This document shows, one piece after another, positions 23,618-32,399 of a stretch of 55,106 nt of DNA. Positions within the stretch are counted from its first letter, which is position 1. Every line of letters begins with the position of its first letter. The notes beneath the pieces are model-generated. The model searched no databases. It saw nothing but the letters and a program-made list of their open reading frames with translations, and was not told where the DNA came from. This stretch comes from Bacteroidota bacterium. GTDB taxonomy: Bacteria > Bacteroidota > Bacteroidia > Chitinophagales > Saprospiraceae. The stretch covers positions 1 to 55,106 of the forward strand of contig SBHD01000317.1 in NCBI GenBank assembly GCA_006226345.1. Reading direction: 5' to 3'. Made by a program: the position numbers and the translations under genes.

Positions 23618-26158
23618 TTACAAATCCACTCCTATTACCAGCCCCGTCCTGTAGTGCTGATCGTCAAAATAACCAAAGGCCAGATCAATATGCAACGGCC
23701 GGAAAAACTTGATCCCGATGTTATAGAGACCAACGCTGAATTCCCAATAGGGCAGGGTAGTGGCCGGTTGCTGCAGTTCCCATGCATGATGTTCTGCATA
23801 ATACAACCCGAACCCGATCGCTTCCTTCCAGTTTAACTTGCGCAGTACCGGGATCTTGTCCAGCAACCAACCATTCAGATGGTGGCGCCAATGCAGGTAC
23901 GTGTAGGCATCCGCCGTACTGTATTCATAATAAGGCAACAGAAAAAATCCCCTGGTATACCAATCCGGTCGCCCCAGGATAGTCTGATTCCCTTTAGGGT
24001 GAAAATAGTCCATTAACTCCACCCTTGCTGCATTCCAGAAAACACCCGCGCCGAGGTTCCAGTCGCTATACCCGAATAAACCAAGGGAAAGATCCCGTTG
24101 ACGCACCTCAATCTGTGCCAGATCATACCGGATCTCAGACCGGCCCACACCTGGGATTGCTTTGGTATATTGCACGGACACTTCCGGCCATTTAGATCGA
24201 TGGTAAACCCTGAAATCCGGGTATGAACTGTATGTCTCACCAAACCGGATCCGCGCGCTGATGCCCACAATAAAAGCACGGTGGGTGTTGAAAAAAGGGA
24301 TTTCCGGCTCTGATACAGGCACGGGCAAAGGCGAATTGGATGAATAGGCTCTTCCCCCTTTGTAAAAACTATAGTCGCTGTGATTGACCAATGCCCTGCG
24401 TTCGGCGAACTCCACGTTCCCGGACAATCGAAGGCCCGGTGCTATGTTCCGGCCGGCGGAGATACGGCCATACGTTTTCTCCCATAATTTCAGGTAATTT
24501 CGTTTATCGAACAGGGAATACAACAGGTTTGTCACAGCGCCGATCTGCCCGTCCTCGTCGTATTGTACGGCAGTTTGTCCACCAGAGACGGCTATTTCCG
24601 AGTAATAAATATTCTCAAACCGCCGGCGCAGCTCAATAGCCGGCCGGAGCCTCTTTTCTGCAAACCCATAATTCAGGGATCCGGTAGCCTGAAAGAAGCG
24701 GGAACGTCTTTCGCCATCCGAATGCCGGAAGGTTGGTTTGAAGTTGATCAAAAGCCCCTGTACCGTATTAAACTGCAGTCCCTCAAAAACCGCCGGATAT
24801 GAAACCACTGTGTGTTTGTGGGAATTACGCCAGCTGTATCCAAACAGCAGATTGGAAGGTTTAAACCGGTTGTTTTTCCGGTCGATACTATCCAGGTACG
24901 CTTCAGACTCCCAGATCTGCTCCAGACTGTCCTTTTTGACATAGTCGTTTCGCTGCTCTTCTGTCAGGGGAACCGGCCTCACCGCTTCCCAATAGGCACT
25001 GTCCCGCTCAACCGCGTCTGACTCGATCTTAAAGGTCTCCCGGTCAAAAAAACCACCGGAGAAGTCCGGATTCAGATCATAATTAGAGAATACTCCATTA
25101 AAAAATCCGGTAACCTTAAAGCCCAATACAGCAAATTTGAAACTGGTCAATTGCGACAACAGGCACCATTCATCCGGCCGGTTCACCGGGACAAACTCCT
25201 GTTGAATGGCCAGAGTATCCAAAATTGGTTGCTGGATCGCCTTCCCAGTTAACCGAAGATCAACTCCGGCAAGGTTCCAGTAATCGTCCACGATGTAAAT
25301 ATTTCCATGGAATGTCGGGTCTTCATCCCGTTTGGGTAACACCGCTATTTTGTACACATTAAACCCGTTTTCGTCTTTGTATTTGCCCAGCAGACGGAAA
25401 CGGTAATATGAAAACGCGTTATCAGCCAGCGGCGATAAAATATCCCGTTCGATATTCAGCCGCTCTTCATACAAACTAAAGTCCGTAAGGGTTGCGCGAT
25501 TCAGGCTAAAGCCGTTGGTGTTCCCGCTTACTTTACTCGAGATCATCACTTCTTTCTTTTGCAGCGGTCGCGCCTGAACGTATAATTTGGAAACAGACTC
25601 CGAGAGGTATAATACACCAGTCCGGTTGGAGTCGAGGATACCACCAATATCCCCGATATCCTGCCCCAATATCTTTTTGGGAGCATCCAGCAACTTGTGG
25701 AATCCCTTTATATAAACATCACAGCTGTATCGCTGTGTCCGGTTTTTGTAGTACGCCCGTTTTTCAATTGCTTTTCGCATGATCGGGTAGGCCGGATCTT
25801 CGGTGGTGATCACTACCTCGCTGATCTGCAATGCACTGGGTTCCATTCGTACTGTTAGCCGGATTGCCTTGTCGCCTATTTCGACCTGTTCGACCTTCTG
25901 CTTATATCCAATGTATTGAAAAACAATCTCATGGGTGCCGCGCGGCACATTAAGCCGGTACTCGCCCTGATCGTTCGACACAGTGCCATTGGTGCTGTTC
26001 CGGACATAAACCGACGCATATGGAAGCGGCTCTCCGTTTTCATCCAGTACCGAACCGGACACCTGACTAAATACCTGTGCAGGAAAAAGCGCAACAAGGA
26101 TAGCAGACACTATAACAAAAGCAGTGGGCAAGGCAATTACAGGATGGTTGAAACGCAT
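23618..26158 (-). CDS. DUF5686 outer-membrane protein with carboxypeptidase-like regulatory domain
   Basis: The 846-residue protein has a signal peptide (ALPTAFVIVSAILVALFPAQVFSQ), a carboxypeptidase-regulatory-like beta-sandwich (about 30-115, VSGSVLDENGEPLPYASVYVRN to ITLVHEIVFQYIGYK-type strands), then the long DUF5686 region. The last 400 residues alternate aromatic and polar residues in strand-like pattern and end in GLVIGVDL, as in outer-membrane beta-barrels. Homologues are common in Bacteroidota next to TonB-linked systems; no SusC/SusD pair is here. Met at 26158 is taken as start; an upstream in-frame Met at 26203 would add 15 residues before the signal peptide. The tilS gene is divergent. 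Confidence 0.85.
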   Translation of the reverse strand: MRFNHPVIALPTAFVIVSAILVALFPAQVFSQVSGSVLDENGEPLPYASVYVRNSTNGTVSNDQGEYRLNVPRGTHEIVFQYIGYKQKVEQVEIGDKAIRLTVRMEPSALQISEVVITTEDPAYPIMRKAIEKRAYYKNRTQRYSCDVYIKGFHKLLDAPKKILGQDIGDIGGILDSNRTGVLYLSESVSKLYVQARPLQKKEVMISSKVSGNTNGFSLNRATLTDFSLYEERLNIERDILSPLADNAFSYYRFRLLGKYKDENGFNVYKIAVLPKRDEDPTFHGNIYIVDDYWNLAGVDLRLTGKAIQQPILDTLAIQQEFVPVNRPDEWCLLSQLTSFKFAVLGFKVTGFFNGVFSNYDLNPDFSGGFFDRETFKIESDAVERDSAYWEAVRPVPLTEEQRNDYVKKDSLEQIWESEAYLDSIDRKNNRFKPSNLLFGYSWRNSHKHTVVSYPAVFEGLQFNTVQGLLINFKPTFRHSDGERRSRFFQATGSLNYGFAEKRLRPAIELRRRFENIYYSEIAVSGGQTAVQYDEDGQIGAVTNLLYSLFDKRNYLKLWEKTYGRISAGRNIAPGLRLSGNVEFAERRALVNHSDYSFYKGGRAYSSNSPLPVPVSEPEIPFFNTHRAFIVGISARIRFGETYSSYPDFRVYHRSKWPEVSVQYTKAIPGVGRSEIRYDLAQIEVRQRDLSLGLFGYSDWNLGAGVFWNAARVELMDYFHPKGNQTILGRPDWYTRGFFLLPYYEYSTADAYTYLHWRHHLNGWLLDKIPVLRKLNWKEAIGFGLYYAEHHAWELQQPATTLPYWEFSVGLYNIGIKFFRPLHIDLAFGYFDDQHYRTGLVIGVDL

Positions 26159-26282
26159 AACAAAGGAAAGCGGGACAATGGTTAGCTGGTACGGTTGAAT
26201 CATTTACATTTGTCGTAAAAGTCAGACCTCCTGCTGTAAACAAAAAGTCCGATTTGTTTCTTAACGCACCTTTAACCGTTTC

Positions 26283-27614
26283 ATGAACCTGCTTCAAATG
26301 TTTCAGGATTATATCCGTTCAAACGGGTTAGTAAAGCCCGGTCAGCGGATCTTGGTGGCTGTAAGCGGCGGGATTGACTCGGTGGTGCTGGCGCATTTAT
26401 TCCGGCAAAGTAATTACACTTTTGGAATTGCACATTGCAACTTCCGTTTGCGGGGAACGGAGTCTGACGATGACGAATCATTTGTCCGAAGTCTTGGCAC
26501 GGATTTGCAGGTACCGGTTTTTGTGCATCATTTTGACACTAAACAGTATGCAGCCCAGGAAAAACTATCGACACAAATGGCTGCCCGGGAACTACGATAC
26601 CGTTGGTTTGAAGTGATCCGGGAGGCTGAGGATTTCGATGTTGTTGCGACCGGGCATAATTGCAATGATTCTGTTGAAACTACACTGCTGCACTTCATCC
26701 GTGGAACCGGATTAAGCGGACTAAGTGGTATTCCGGTACAGAACAACCATATAATCCGCCCCTTGTTATTTGCCAAAAGAAGTGACATCCGGTTTTTTGC
26801 CGAAGCCAACGACGTTTCTTGGCGGGAAGACAGTTCCAATGCACAGGATACCTATACCCGGAATGCTATCCGCCTACATATCATCCCCAAAATGGAGCAG
26901 ATCAATCCTGCCTTCATAGACGGCGCTGCACAAACCATGGAACACCTTCGCTCAGCGGATCTCAACCTGCAGTTCCTCCTGTCTGAGCTGTTGGGCCAGC
27001 CGGACGCGACTGGTTTATACCGCATCCAGAAATCCAGGCTTGAATCCCTCCCGGTATTGGAAGCCGGGCTGTTTGACCTGCTACAGCCATTTGGTTTTTC
27101 ATCAGATCAGGCCAGACAGGTTGCCGGATGCTGGAGCACTCCCGGGAAGAGTTGGGAAACAGACTCCGGATACCGGTTGGTGATGGACCGGAGTGCGTTG
27201 TTGCTGACCAACAAGGAGCAGCCAGCGGAAACGGCAACTGTCCAGGCCGATGATCTGTTGGTCCGGCTGCCGGATGGCAGTAAACTCATTCTCGTACATT
27301 CAGGTCCGGATACTCCGTTCCCGCAGGATCAACACACTATTCTGGTTGATGTACAAAAGCTGCAATTTCCGTTGCAGCTTCGGCACTGGCAGCCGGGCGA
27401 CACCTTTCAACCATTTGGTTTGCAGGGAAAGCATCAAAAACTCCAGGACTTTTTCACCAACCAGAAACTATCCCGGTTGGAAAAGGACAAAATCTGGATC
27501 CTGGAGGATAATAGCGGAACGATTGTATGGGTGGCTGGTTTTCGGCTGGACGAGCGATATAAAGTAGATAAAAAAAGCACCCAACTCCTAAGGATCAGCT
27601 GGCTCAACGAGTGA
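26283..27614 (+). CDS. tilS: tRNA(Ile)-lysidine synthase
   Basis: The 443-residue protein has the N-type PP-loop ATP pyrophosphatase motif SGGIDS at 28-33, then IAHCNFRLRGTESDDDE, VVATGHNCNDSVETTLLHFIRGTGLSGLSGIP and RPLLFAKRSDI, all diagnostic of TilS. The C-terminal region (QLRHWQPGDTFQPFGLQGKHQKLQDFF) is the TilS C-terminal domain. It converts C34 of the AUA-reading tRNA-Ile to lysidine using lysine and ATP, an essential step in decoding. The end of the gene lies inside a perfect 11-bp hairpin that likely terminates it. Confidence 0.95.
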   Translation: MNLLQMFQDYIRSNGLVKPGQRILVAVSGGIDSVVLAHLFRQSNYTFGIAHCNFRLRGTESDDDESFVRSLGTDLQVPVFVHHFDTKQYAAQEKLSTQMAARELRYRWFEVIREAEDFDVVATGHNCNDSVETTLLHFIRGTGLSGLSGIPVQNNHIIRPLLFAKRSDIRFFAEANDVSWREDSSNAQDTYTRNAIRLHIIPKMEQINPAFIDGAAQTMEHLRSADLNLQFLLSELLGQPDATGLYRIQKSRLESLPVLEAGLFDLLQPFGFSSDQARQVAGCWSTPGKSWETDSGYRLVMDRSALLLTNKEQPAETATVQADDLLVRLPDGSKLILVHSGPDTPFPQDQHTILVDVQKLQFPLQLRHWQPGDTFQPFGLQGKHQKLQDFFTNQKLSRLEKDKIWILEDNSGTIVWVAGFRLDERYKVDKKSTQLLRISWLNE

Positions 27615-27625
27615 GAGCCAGCTGA
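27595..27625. terminator. Hairpin overlapping the tilS stop codon
   Basis: TCAGCTGGCTC (27595-27605) pairs perfectly with GAGCCAGCTGA (27615-27625) across a 9-base loop that contains the tilS stop codon TGA. It separates convergent tilS and the VOC gene. No T-tract follows on either strand. Confidence 0.6.
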
Positions 27626-27637
27626 GTAAAAGTTTCA

Positions 27638-28024
27638 TTACTGCATCGAGTAAAGTCCGATGGTGTTGCCTTCCGTATCTGTAAAAAGGCTGAAGCACCC
27701 CATGGATTCTCCAATTCCGGTCTTGGGCAAGACCACTTTGCCTCCGGCTGATTCCACCCGGCCCAGCACCTTATTCAGGTCTTTGCCACCATCGAGATAA
27801 ACTTTATGGCCGGCATTGCCGGCTGGTTCATACCCGTCACCGAAACAAATCGCTCCCCCGATGCCCCCAGCATCCCGGTCATGCAACAAGATGCCCATCC
27901 TGATACCAGGCATATCCATTTCCGGCATTTCAAAATCAAAGATCTGCTCATAAAAGGATTTGGCGCGTTCAAAATTGAGCACCGGGATCTCAAACCAGCT
28001 AATAGCGTTTTTGGTCATTTCCAT
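27638..28024 (-). CDS. VOC (glyoxalase/bleomycin resistance) family protein
   Basis: The 128-residue protein has the paired beta-alpha-beta-beta-beta units of the vicinal oxygen chelate fold: AISWFEIPVLNFERAKSFYEQIFDFEMPEMDM and HKVYLDGGKDLNKVLGRVESAGGKVVLPKTGIGESMGCFSLFTDTEGNTIGLYS. It is the short, single-domain type often annotated as a VOC family protein; substrate is unknown. It is transcribed leftward and converges with tilS. Confidence 0.85.
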   Translation of the reverse strand: MEMTKNAISWFEIPVLNFERAKSFYEQIFDFEMPEMDMPGIRMGILLHDRDAGGIGGAICFGDGYEPAGNAGHKVYLDGGKDLNKVLGRVESAGGKVVLPKTGIGESMGCFSLFTDTEGNTIGLYSMQ

Positions 28025-28130
28025 GGTAGAAGTTGTTAAAAGTTATCAATGCTTAATTTTGGCGCAATATACAAAATGTTTAATTTATAAAACACAAATT
28101 GTTTTTTAATTTTCAATCCATGACTTTTCC

Positions 28131-28138
28131 TACTTTTG
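28131..28138 (+). promoter_or_regulatory. -7 box of the tandem esterase genes
   Basis: CCTACTTTTGCAC contains an exact TAnnTTTG match 28 bases before the first esterase ATG. The sequence just upstream (about 28070-28130) is strongly A/T rich. Confidence 0.6.
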
Positions 28139-28165
28139 CACCACATTTAAACATTTGCTCCCTGC

Positions 28166-28897
28166 ATGAAACGAGAAATCCACCAATGGGTAAGCCCGCG
28201 CCTGAATAAAAACATGGAAATTGCGGTTTACGGGCACTATGGTTTTGCCCTGTTATTACTGCCTACTGCTGCTGCAGATTTCCTGGAATACGAGCGCTTT
28301 CATCTGATCTCCGTCCTGGAACCGCATATTAATGCCGGCAAGGTCAAGGTCTTTTCCATCAACAGCATCAATTCGGAAGCCTGGCTGAACAACCATATGC
28401 ATCCGCGACACAAAGCGATCCGGCACCAGCAGTTCAACGGATATGTCGAAGACGAAGTCGTGCCATTTATCCGGATGCACACCAGCCCGGACACCCCGAT
28501 CATTACTTCCGGGGCATCGCTTGGAGCGCTTCACGCCGCTAATATGTGTTTCCGGCGCCCGGATTTGTTTGACGGAACAATTGCCATGTCAGGCGTTTAT
28601 GACCTGACGACCTATACGAAAGGGTACTACGATGAAGATGTGTATTTCAACTCTCCGACGCATTATCTGCCCAACCTGAATGATGATTACAACCTGCCCA
28701 GGCTACAACGGATGCAGCATATCCATATCCTGACCGGTTCCGGTGACTATGAAGACCCGGAAGCATCCCGCCGCTTGTCAGGTATCCTTTCATCGAAAGG
28801 AATTCCGCATGAACTGGATGTCTGGGGGTGGGACATGCGCCACGACTGGCCAACCTGGCGGGCGATGCTGCCATACTACGTTGAATCACGCTTTTAA
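28166..28897 (+). CDS. Cytoplasmic esterase (putative esterase family, alpha/beta hydrolase)
   Basis: The 243-residue protein has the alpha/beta-hydrolase nucleophile elbow GASLGA with Ser118 (PIITSGASLGALHAANMCFRRPDLF), MSGVYDLTTY, an acidic residue region (ILTGSGDYEDPEASRRL) and a C-terminal WGWDMRHDW that supplies the catalytic His. It belongs to the esterase-D-like family. No signal peptide is present, so it should act in the cytoplasm. It is the first of two esterases placed head to tail with a 9-base gap. Substrate unknown. Confidence 0.8.
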   Translation: MKREIHQWVSPRLNKNMEIAVYGHYGFALLLLPTAAADFLEYERFHLISVLEPHINAGKVKVFSINSINSEAWLNNHMHPRHKAIRHQQFNGYVEDEVVPFIRMHTSPDTPIITSGASLGALHAANMCFRRPDLFDGTIAMSGVYDLTTYTKGYYDEDVYFNSPTHYLPNLNDDYNLPRLQRMQHIHILTGSGDYEDPEASRRLSGILSSKGIPHELDVWGWDMRHDWPTWRAMLPYYVESRF

Positions 28898-28906
28898 TTA
28901 ACTGCT

Positions 28907-29731
28907 TTGATCTCCAGGTACATTTTTCAGGTTTTCCTCTTTTTCATTTTCCTGCATGGTGCAGCTGCCGGTACCGTTGATACGCTGCAAATTTTTAGCA
29001 CGGCCATGCAAAAACCGGTGAATTGCCTGGTAGTCAAACCCAATAATTACACTGGCTCGGGTGATCCGTTGCCGGTGGTCTATCTGTTGCACGGTTACAG
29101 TGGGGATCATAGTTCGTGGTTAAAGGATGCTCCACAACTGCTTCGCAAGGCCGATCAGTTCCAAATGCTCTTTGTCCTTCCGGATGGGGGATACGACAGC
29201 TGGTATCTGGACAGTCCGGTGGATTCTACTGTACGATATGAAACTTTCGTGGTCCGTGAAGTCGTTCCGTTCATCGATCAACATTATGCTACTGTAGCGG
29301 ATCGTAGTGGACGTGCAATAGCCGGCCTCAGCATGGGAGGGCATGGTGCGGTATACCTGGCTGCACGAAATCCGGATGTTTTCGGCGCTGCAGGAAGCAT
29401 GGCCGGCGGGCTGGACCTGCGCCCTTTTCGAAAAAACAACTGGGACCTGGAAGGTGTGCTTGGGAAACCAGACCGACACTGGAAAAACTGGGAAGCCCAT
29501 TCTGTGGTCAACCTTTTGCATAATTTAAAGGATAAAAAGGTTAGTCTGATAATAGATTGCGGAACAGATGATTTCTTTCTGGATGCGAACCGGCTCATGC
29601 ATAAACGCTTGTTAAAGGCCAATATCCCGCACACGTATACCGAGCGCCCTGGCGGGCATTCAGGAGATTACTGGGGAAATGCAGTGGACTTTCAACTGGT
29701 CTTTTTTGATAAATTTTTCAAAGGCAGTTAG
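28907..29731 (+). CDS. Secreted esterase (esterase-D-like family), TTG start
   Basis: The 274-residue protein has a signal peptide (MISRYIFQVFLFFIFLHGAAAG), VVYLLHGYSGDHSSWLKDAP, the nucleophile elbow GLSMGG with Ser142, a GTDDFFLDANR acidic segment and a catalytic His in RPGGHSGDYW. It is a member of the putative esterase (PF00756-type) family. There is no in-frame ATG before the signal peptide; the start is TTG at 28907, 9 bases after the previous stop. It is probably a secreted counterpart of the upstream cytoplasmic esterase. It converges with the FAD oxidoreductase gene. Confidence 0.8.
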   Translation: MISRYIFQVFLFFIFLHGAAAGTVDTLQIFSTAMQKPVNCLVVKPNNYTGSGDPLPVVYLLHGYSGDHSSWLKDAPQLLRKADQFQMLFVLPDGGYDSWYLDSPVDSTVRYETFVVREVVPFIDQHYATVADRSGRAIAGLSMGGHGAVYLAARNPDVFGAAGSMAGGLDLRPFRKNNWDLEGVLGKPDRHWKNWEAHSVVNLLHNLKDKKVSLIIDCGTDDFFLDANRLMHKRLLKANIPHTYTERPGGHSGDYWGNAVDFQLVFFDKFFKGS

Positions 29732-29743
29732 TAGTCAGCCAAT

Positions 29744-30775
29744 TTAGTTGCCGAACCGGACAATATCGACTTCCGGATCCAGGGCCTTTGCTTCTAACAG
29801 GTGATCCGTCAAATGTGCGGCCCAGTAGGGGGCCAGTAATGCTCCTTTTGTTCCCAGACCGTTAAACAGATAGAACCGGGGGTCAACCGGGCTTCTGCCG
29901 ATCAGTGGACGCCGGTCCTTAACAGTTGGCCGCACCGCGCCCATCCGTTGCTCCACCGAATACGGCACCCCGATCATGGCACGGAGGCGCTCCTCCAGAT
30001 ACTGTTGCTCTTCCGGGGTCGCCCCATTGTCTTCAAATGTCCAGTTGTAGGATCCGCCAACCCAAAAGCGGTTGTCTCCAAGCGGTGCGATCAGCAATGT
30101 TTTCTTCAGCATATCCTGAAGCATTCCGGCCGATGGATGCTCCAGGCGGATTACCATAGCCTCTCCTTTGGCCAGTTGCCAGCCCAGGTCGGGAAAGTAC
30201 GGATTTGCCGCACCGCGGAATCCTTCACAGTAGATCACCCGGTCGTACGTTGCGGCGATGGCCTCCATCTGCCCGGGACTGAATTCCTGATCGATAAAAT
30301 GCCCGTCGGCTACCAGGTCCTCGCGCAGGCTGGCCATTATCATCGGGAAGTCTACCCGGGCGGCTTTACGGATGATACCGATGGTACCTGGAGTTGCCAG
30401 AAATGGATCCCAGGACGAATCACCGTCCAGGATATCCAATAGTTCAGCATAATCGCCGGCAGCCATACGCACGGTCCAGTCATTCACTTCTCCGGGTGTC
30501 TGGAGTATACGAAGAATCGTCTGATCATGCCAGACCTTTACCTTCCAATGCGCCTCCATTTGCAGATACAGTGCCCGGGCAAAGGGGTAAAGGCTGTCGA
30601 AGCGCCAGGATTTGACATAACGTTTGCCGGTAACCGGATTTATAATTCCGGCTGCCACAGAGGAGGACCTGTTTGGAAATTCGGCATCACAAACATCAAC
30701 TGCCACACCCCGTGTTCGGAGTGTCCAGGCCAAAACAGAACCGGCTATTCCCTGTCCAACGATCAGGCAACGCAT
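29744..30775 (-). CDS. FAD-dependent oxidoreductase (DAO family)
   Basis: The 343-residue protein begins with the dinucleotide-binding motif [19 protein letters not shown] and an acidic residue at the end of strand 2 (VDVCDAE), then SSVAAGIINPVTGKRYVKSW, and near the C-terminus RPTVKDRRPLIG and YLFNGLGTKGALLAPYWA, the FAD-closing motif of the D-amino-acid-oxidase-like family. It resembles a ThiO/glycine-oxidase-type or MnmC C-terminal-type oxidase, but no thiamine or tRNA-modification partner is near. Its ATG overlaps the stop of the upstream Pro-rich protein by one base (TGATG), which implies translational coupling. Confidence 0.85.
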   Translation of the reverse strand: MRCLIVGQGIAGSVLAWTLRTRGVAVDVCDAEFPNRSSSVAAGIINPVTGKRYVKSWRFDSLYPFARALYLQMEAHWKVKVWHDQTILRILQTPGEVNDWTVRMAAGDYAELLDILDGDSSWDPFLATPGTIGIIRKAARVDFPMIMASLREDLVADGHFIDQEFSPGQMEAIAATYDRVIYCEGFRGAANPYFPDLGWQLAKGEAMVIRLEHPSAGMLQDMLKKTLLIAPLGDNRFWVGGSYNWTFEDNGATPEEQQYLEERLRAMIGVPYSVEQRMGAVRPTVKDRRPLIGRSPVDPRFYLFNGLGTKGALLAPYWAAHLTDHLLEAKALDPEVDIVRFGN

Positions 30776-31476
30776 CAGCTATACCGCCGGCGAACCAGTT
30801 TGATGAATTTTTTCGCGGTGTCGATGCGTTTTTTCTCCGTCCAGCGGTACCGCATAACACAGTGCTGGAGCAGATAACTTTTGGCCTCCTCCATGGAAGA
30901 AAAGCCGTTGAGCGTGTCGATCGCCTTTTCGAACGCCGGACTATCATCAGCAAACAACTCGTGTGTCAGCAGCATGCGGTCATTGAGCGCGATGGCCTTT
31001 CGCAGATCCGCTACCGGCAGGTTGGATAATTTTTCGGAAAGCTCCTGTGCTTCTTTGTATTCAAACAGTTTTTCCGCCTCCGGGGGAATTGCCGGGAAAC
31101 TGGGTGGCGCAGCCGGAGCTTGGGGCTTAACTGTCGGCAACGGCTCGTCGGGTTTGATCGACTCGACAACTACGGGTGGGGGAGGAGGAGCAGGAGCAGG
31201 CTTGTCCTCGGGCGGAGGTGCCTGTTCGGCTGTCGGCCGGGATACTGTTGGCGCTTCCGGTTTAGCTTCCACCTTTGGCTCCGGCATAGCTTTGGGAGGC
31301 TTGGCACTTGGCGGTACAGATGCGGATTCTTCAGACAACAGGGCATCATACAGATCCCGGACATAGGCCAACATAATATCTACATCCAACCGCACAATAT
31401 TATCGGGATCTTTACTCATCCGGGCATATTCACGGTTGATCTTGTCGAGGTAAACTTTAGTTTTCAGCAAATCCAT
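30775..31476 (-). CDS. Pro-rich two-domain hypothetical protein
   Basis: The 233-residue protein has a helical N-terminal part (1-50), a Pro/Ala/Lys/Glu-rich linker of about 80 residues (with [13 protein letters not shown]) and a helical C-terminal domain (about 135-233: [37 protein letters not shown]). The C-terminal domain resembles a helical region seen in many Bacteroidota hypothetical proteins; no named function is recognised. No signal peptide or membrane helix is visible. It is translationally coupled to the FAD oxidoreductase downstream by a one-base stop/start overlap. Function unknown. Confidence 0.7.
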   Translation of the reverse strand: MDLLKTKVYLDKINREYARMSKDPDNIVRLDVDIMLAYVRDLYDALLSEESASVPPSAKPPKAMPEPKVEAKPEAPTVSRPTAEQAPPPEDKPAPAPPPPPVVVESIKPDEPLPTVKPQAPAAPPSFPAIPPEAEKLFEYKEAQELSEKLSNLPVADLRKAIALNDRMLLTHELFADDSPAFEKAIDTLNGFSSMEEAKSYLLQHCVMRYRWTEKKRIDTAKKFIKLVRRRYS

Positions 31477-31624
31477 AAAAAGAGGGCGGGTTGATCAAGC
31501 AATGCAGGGCGACCGGCAGGTAACGCATCATACAAACAAGTTGGTATACCTGCCGAAACCCTTTCTTTCGGCGAAGTTCAAAAAATACGTTGAACATTCG
31601 CCCATAGCGTTTAAAAAATTGCAT
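31457..31624 (-). CDS. Possible small basic protein
   Basis: A 55-residue frame ([20 protein letters not shown] at the start) is rich in Lys, Arg and aromatic residues, with a more hydrophobic C-terminal half ([19 protein letters not shown]). It ends 20 bases inside the Pro-rich protein gene, in another frame. It has no recognised homologue, and no good promoter box is visible. It fills an otherwise empty 250-base gap before the divergent tdk gene. It could be chance, so it is listed as weak. Confidence 0.25.
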   Translation of the reverse strand: MQFFKRYGRMFNVFFELRRKKGFRQVYQLVCMMRYLPVALHCLINPPSFYGFAEN

Positions 31625-31726
31625 TTTCGCCGCAAGTATTCTCCAGCGAGGGCTTTCTGGGCCGTTAGGAAGCGGGGCCATGTAGTACTAAACCAACTCC
31701 GGAAAAATTCCACAAAGCGAACAACC

Positions 31727-32311
31727 ATGTTTCTAGAACCATATTTTAAGGGGCAGCGAACCGGATGGATTGAAGTGATCTGCGGGTGTATGTTCTCCGG
31801 AAAAACGGAAGAGCTCATCCGCAGGCTGAAACGCGCCCGGATCGCTGAAATGAAAGTGGAGGTATTCAAGCCACAGGTTGATACCCGTTATGATGAAGCG
31901 AACATTGTATCCCATGATACCACGTCTGTCGTAGCAACTCCGATCGACCACTCCTCCCGCATCCTCGATCTGGATCCGGAAACCTCGGTTGTTGGTGTGG
32001 ATGAAGCCCAGTTCTTTGACAGCGAACTACCGGAGGTGTGCCAGCAACTGGCTGTTCGGGGGATCCGGGTAATTGTTGCCGGCCTGGATATGGACTTCCG
32101 GGGAAAACCCTTTGGCCCCATGCCGGCACTGCTGGCCATTGCCGAGTATGTCACTAAAGTACACGCCATCTGTGTACATTGTGGCAACCTGGCAACACAT
32201 TCGTACCGGCTGGCTACCGGTGACGAAGTCATCCTCCTCGGAGAAAAGGAGAAATACGAACCGCGTTGCCGGTCTTGCTACCATAAGGGGAACGTCTTGC
32301 GGTTGAAATAA
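31727..32311 (+). CDS. tdk: Thymidine kinase
   Basis: The 194-residue protein is a type II thymidine kinase: Walker [13 protein letters not shown] (Lys26), [18 protein letters not shown] (Walker B), [23 protein letters not shown], and the structural zinc site CVHCG with CRSC near the C-terminus. It phosphorylates thymidine to dTMP in pyrimidine salvage. The start at 31727 is chosen because [20 protein letters not shown] matches the family; the frame is open further upstream but that part is not family-like. It stands alone, divergent from the Pro-rich protein. Confidence 0.95.
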   Translation: MFLEPYFKGQRTGWIEVICGCMFSGKTEELIRRLKRARIAEMKVEVFKPQVDTRYDEANIVSHDTTSVVATPIDHSSRILDLDPETSVVGVDEAQFFDSELPEVCQQLAVRGIRVIVAGLDMDFRGKPFGPMPALLAIAEYVTKVHAICVHCGNLATHSYRLATGDEVILLGEKEKYEPRCRSCYHKGNVLRLK

Positions 32312-32373
32312 AGAATCATTCAAAATATCGGATTCATGGAGAACCGGGTATATAGGTTCCCGGCCGGTTGTTG

Positions 32374-32381
32374 TACTTTTG
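32374..32381 (+). promoter_or_regulatory. -7 box of purH
   Basis: TGTACTTTTGCGGCC contains an exact TAnnTTTG match only 18 bases before the ATG at 32400, implying a leader of about a dozen bases. A small interleaved dyad (GAACC/GGTTC and CCGGG/CCCGG, about 32341-32366) lies just upstream. Confidence 0.65.
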
Positions 32382-32399
32382 CGGCCTCAATTCAATATC

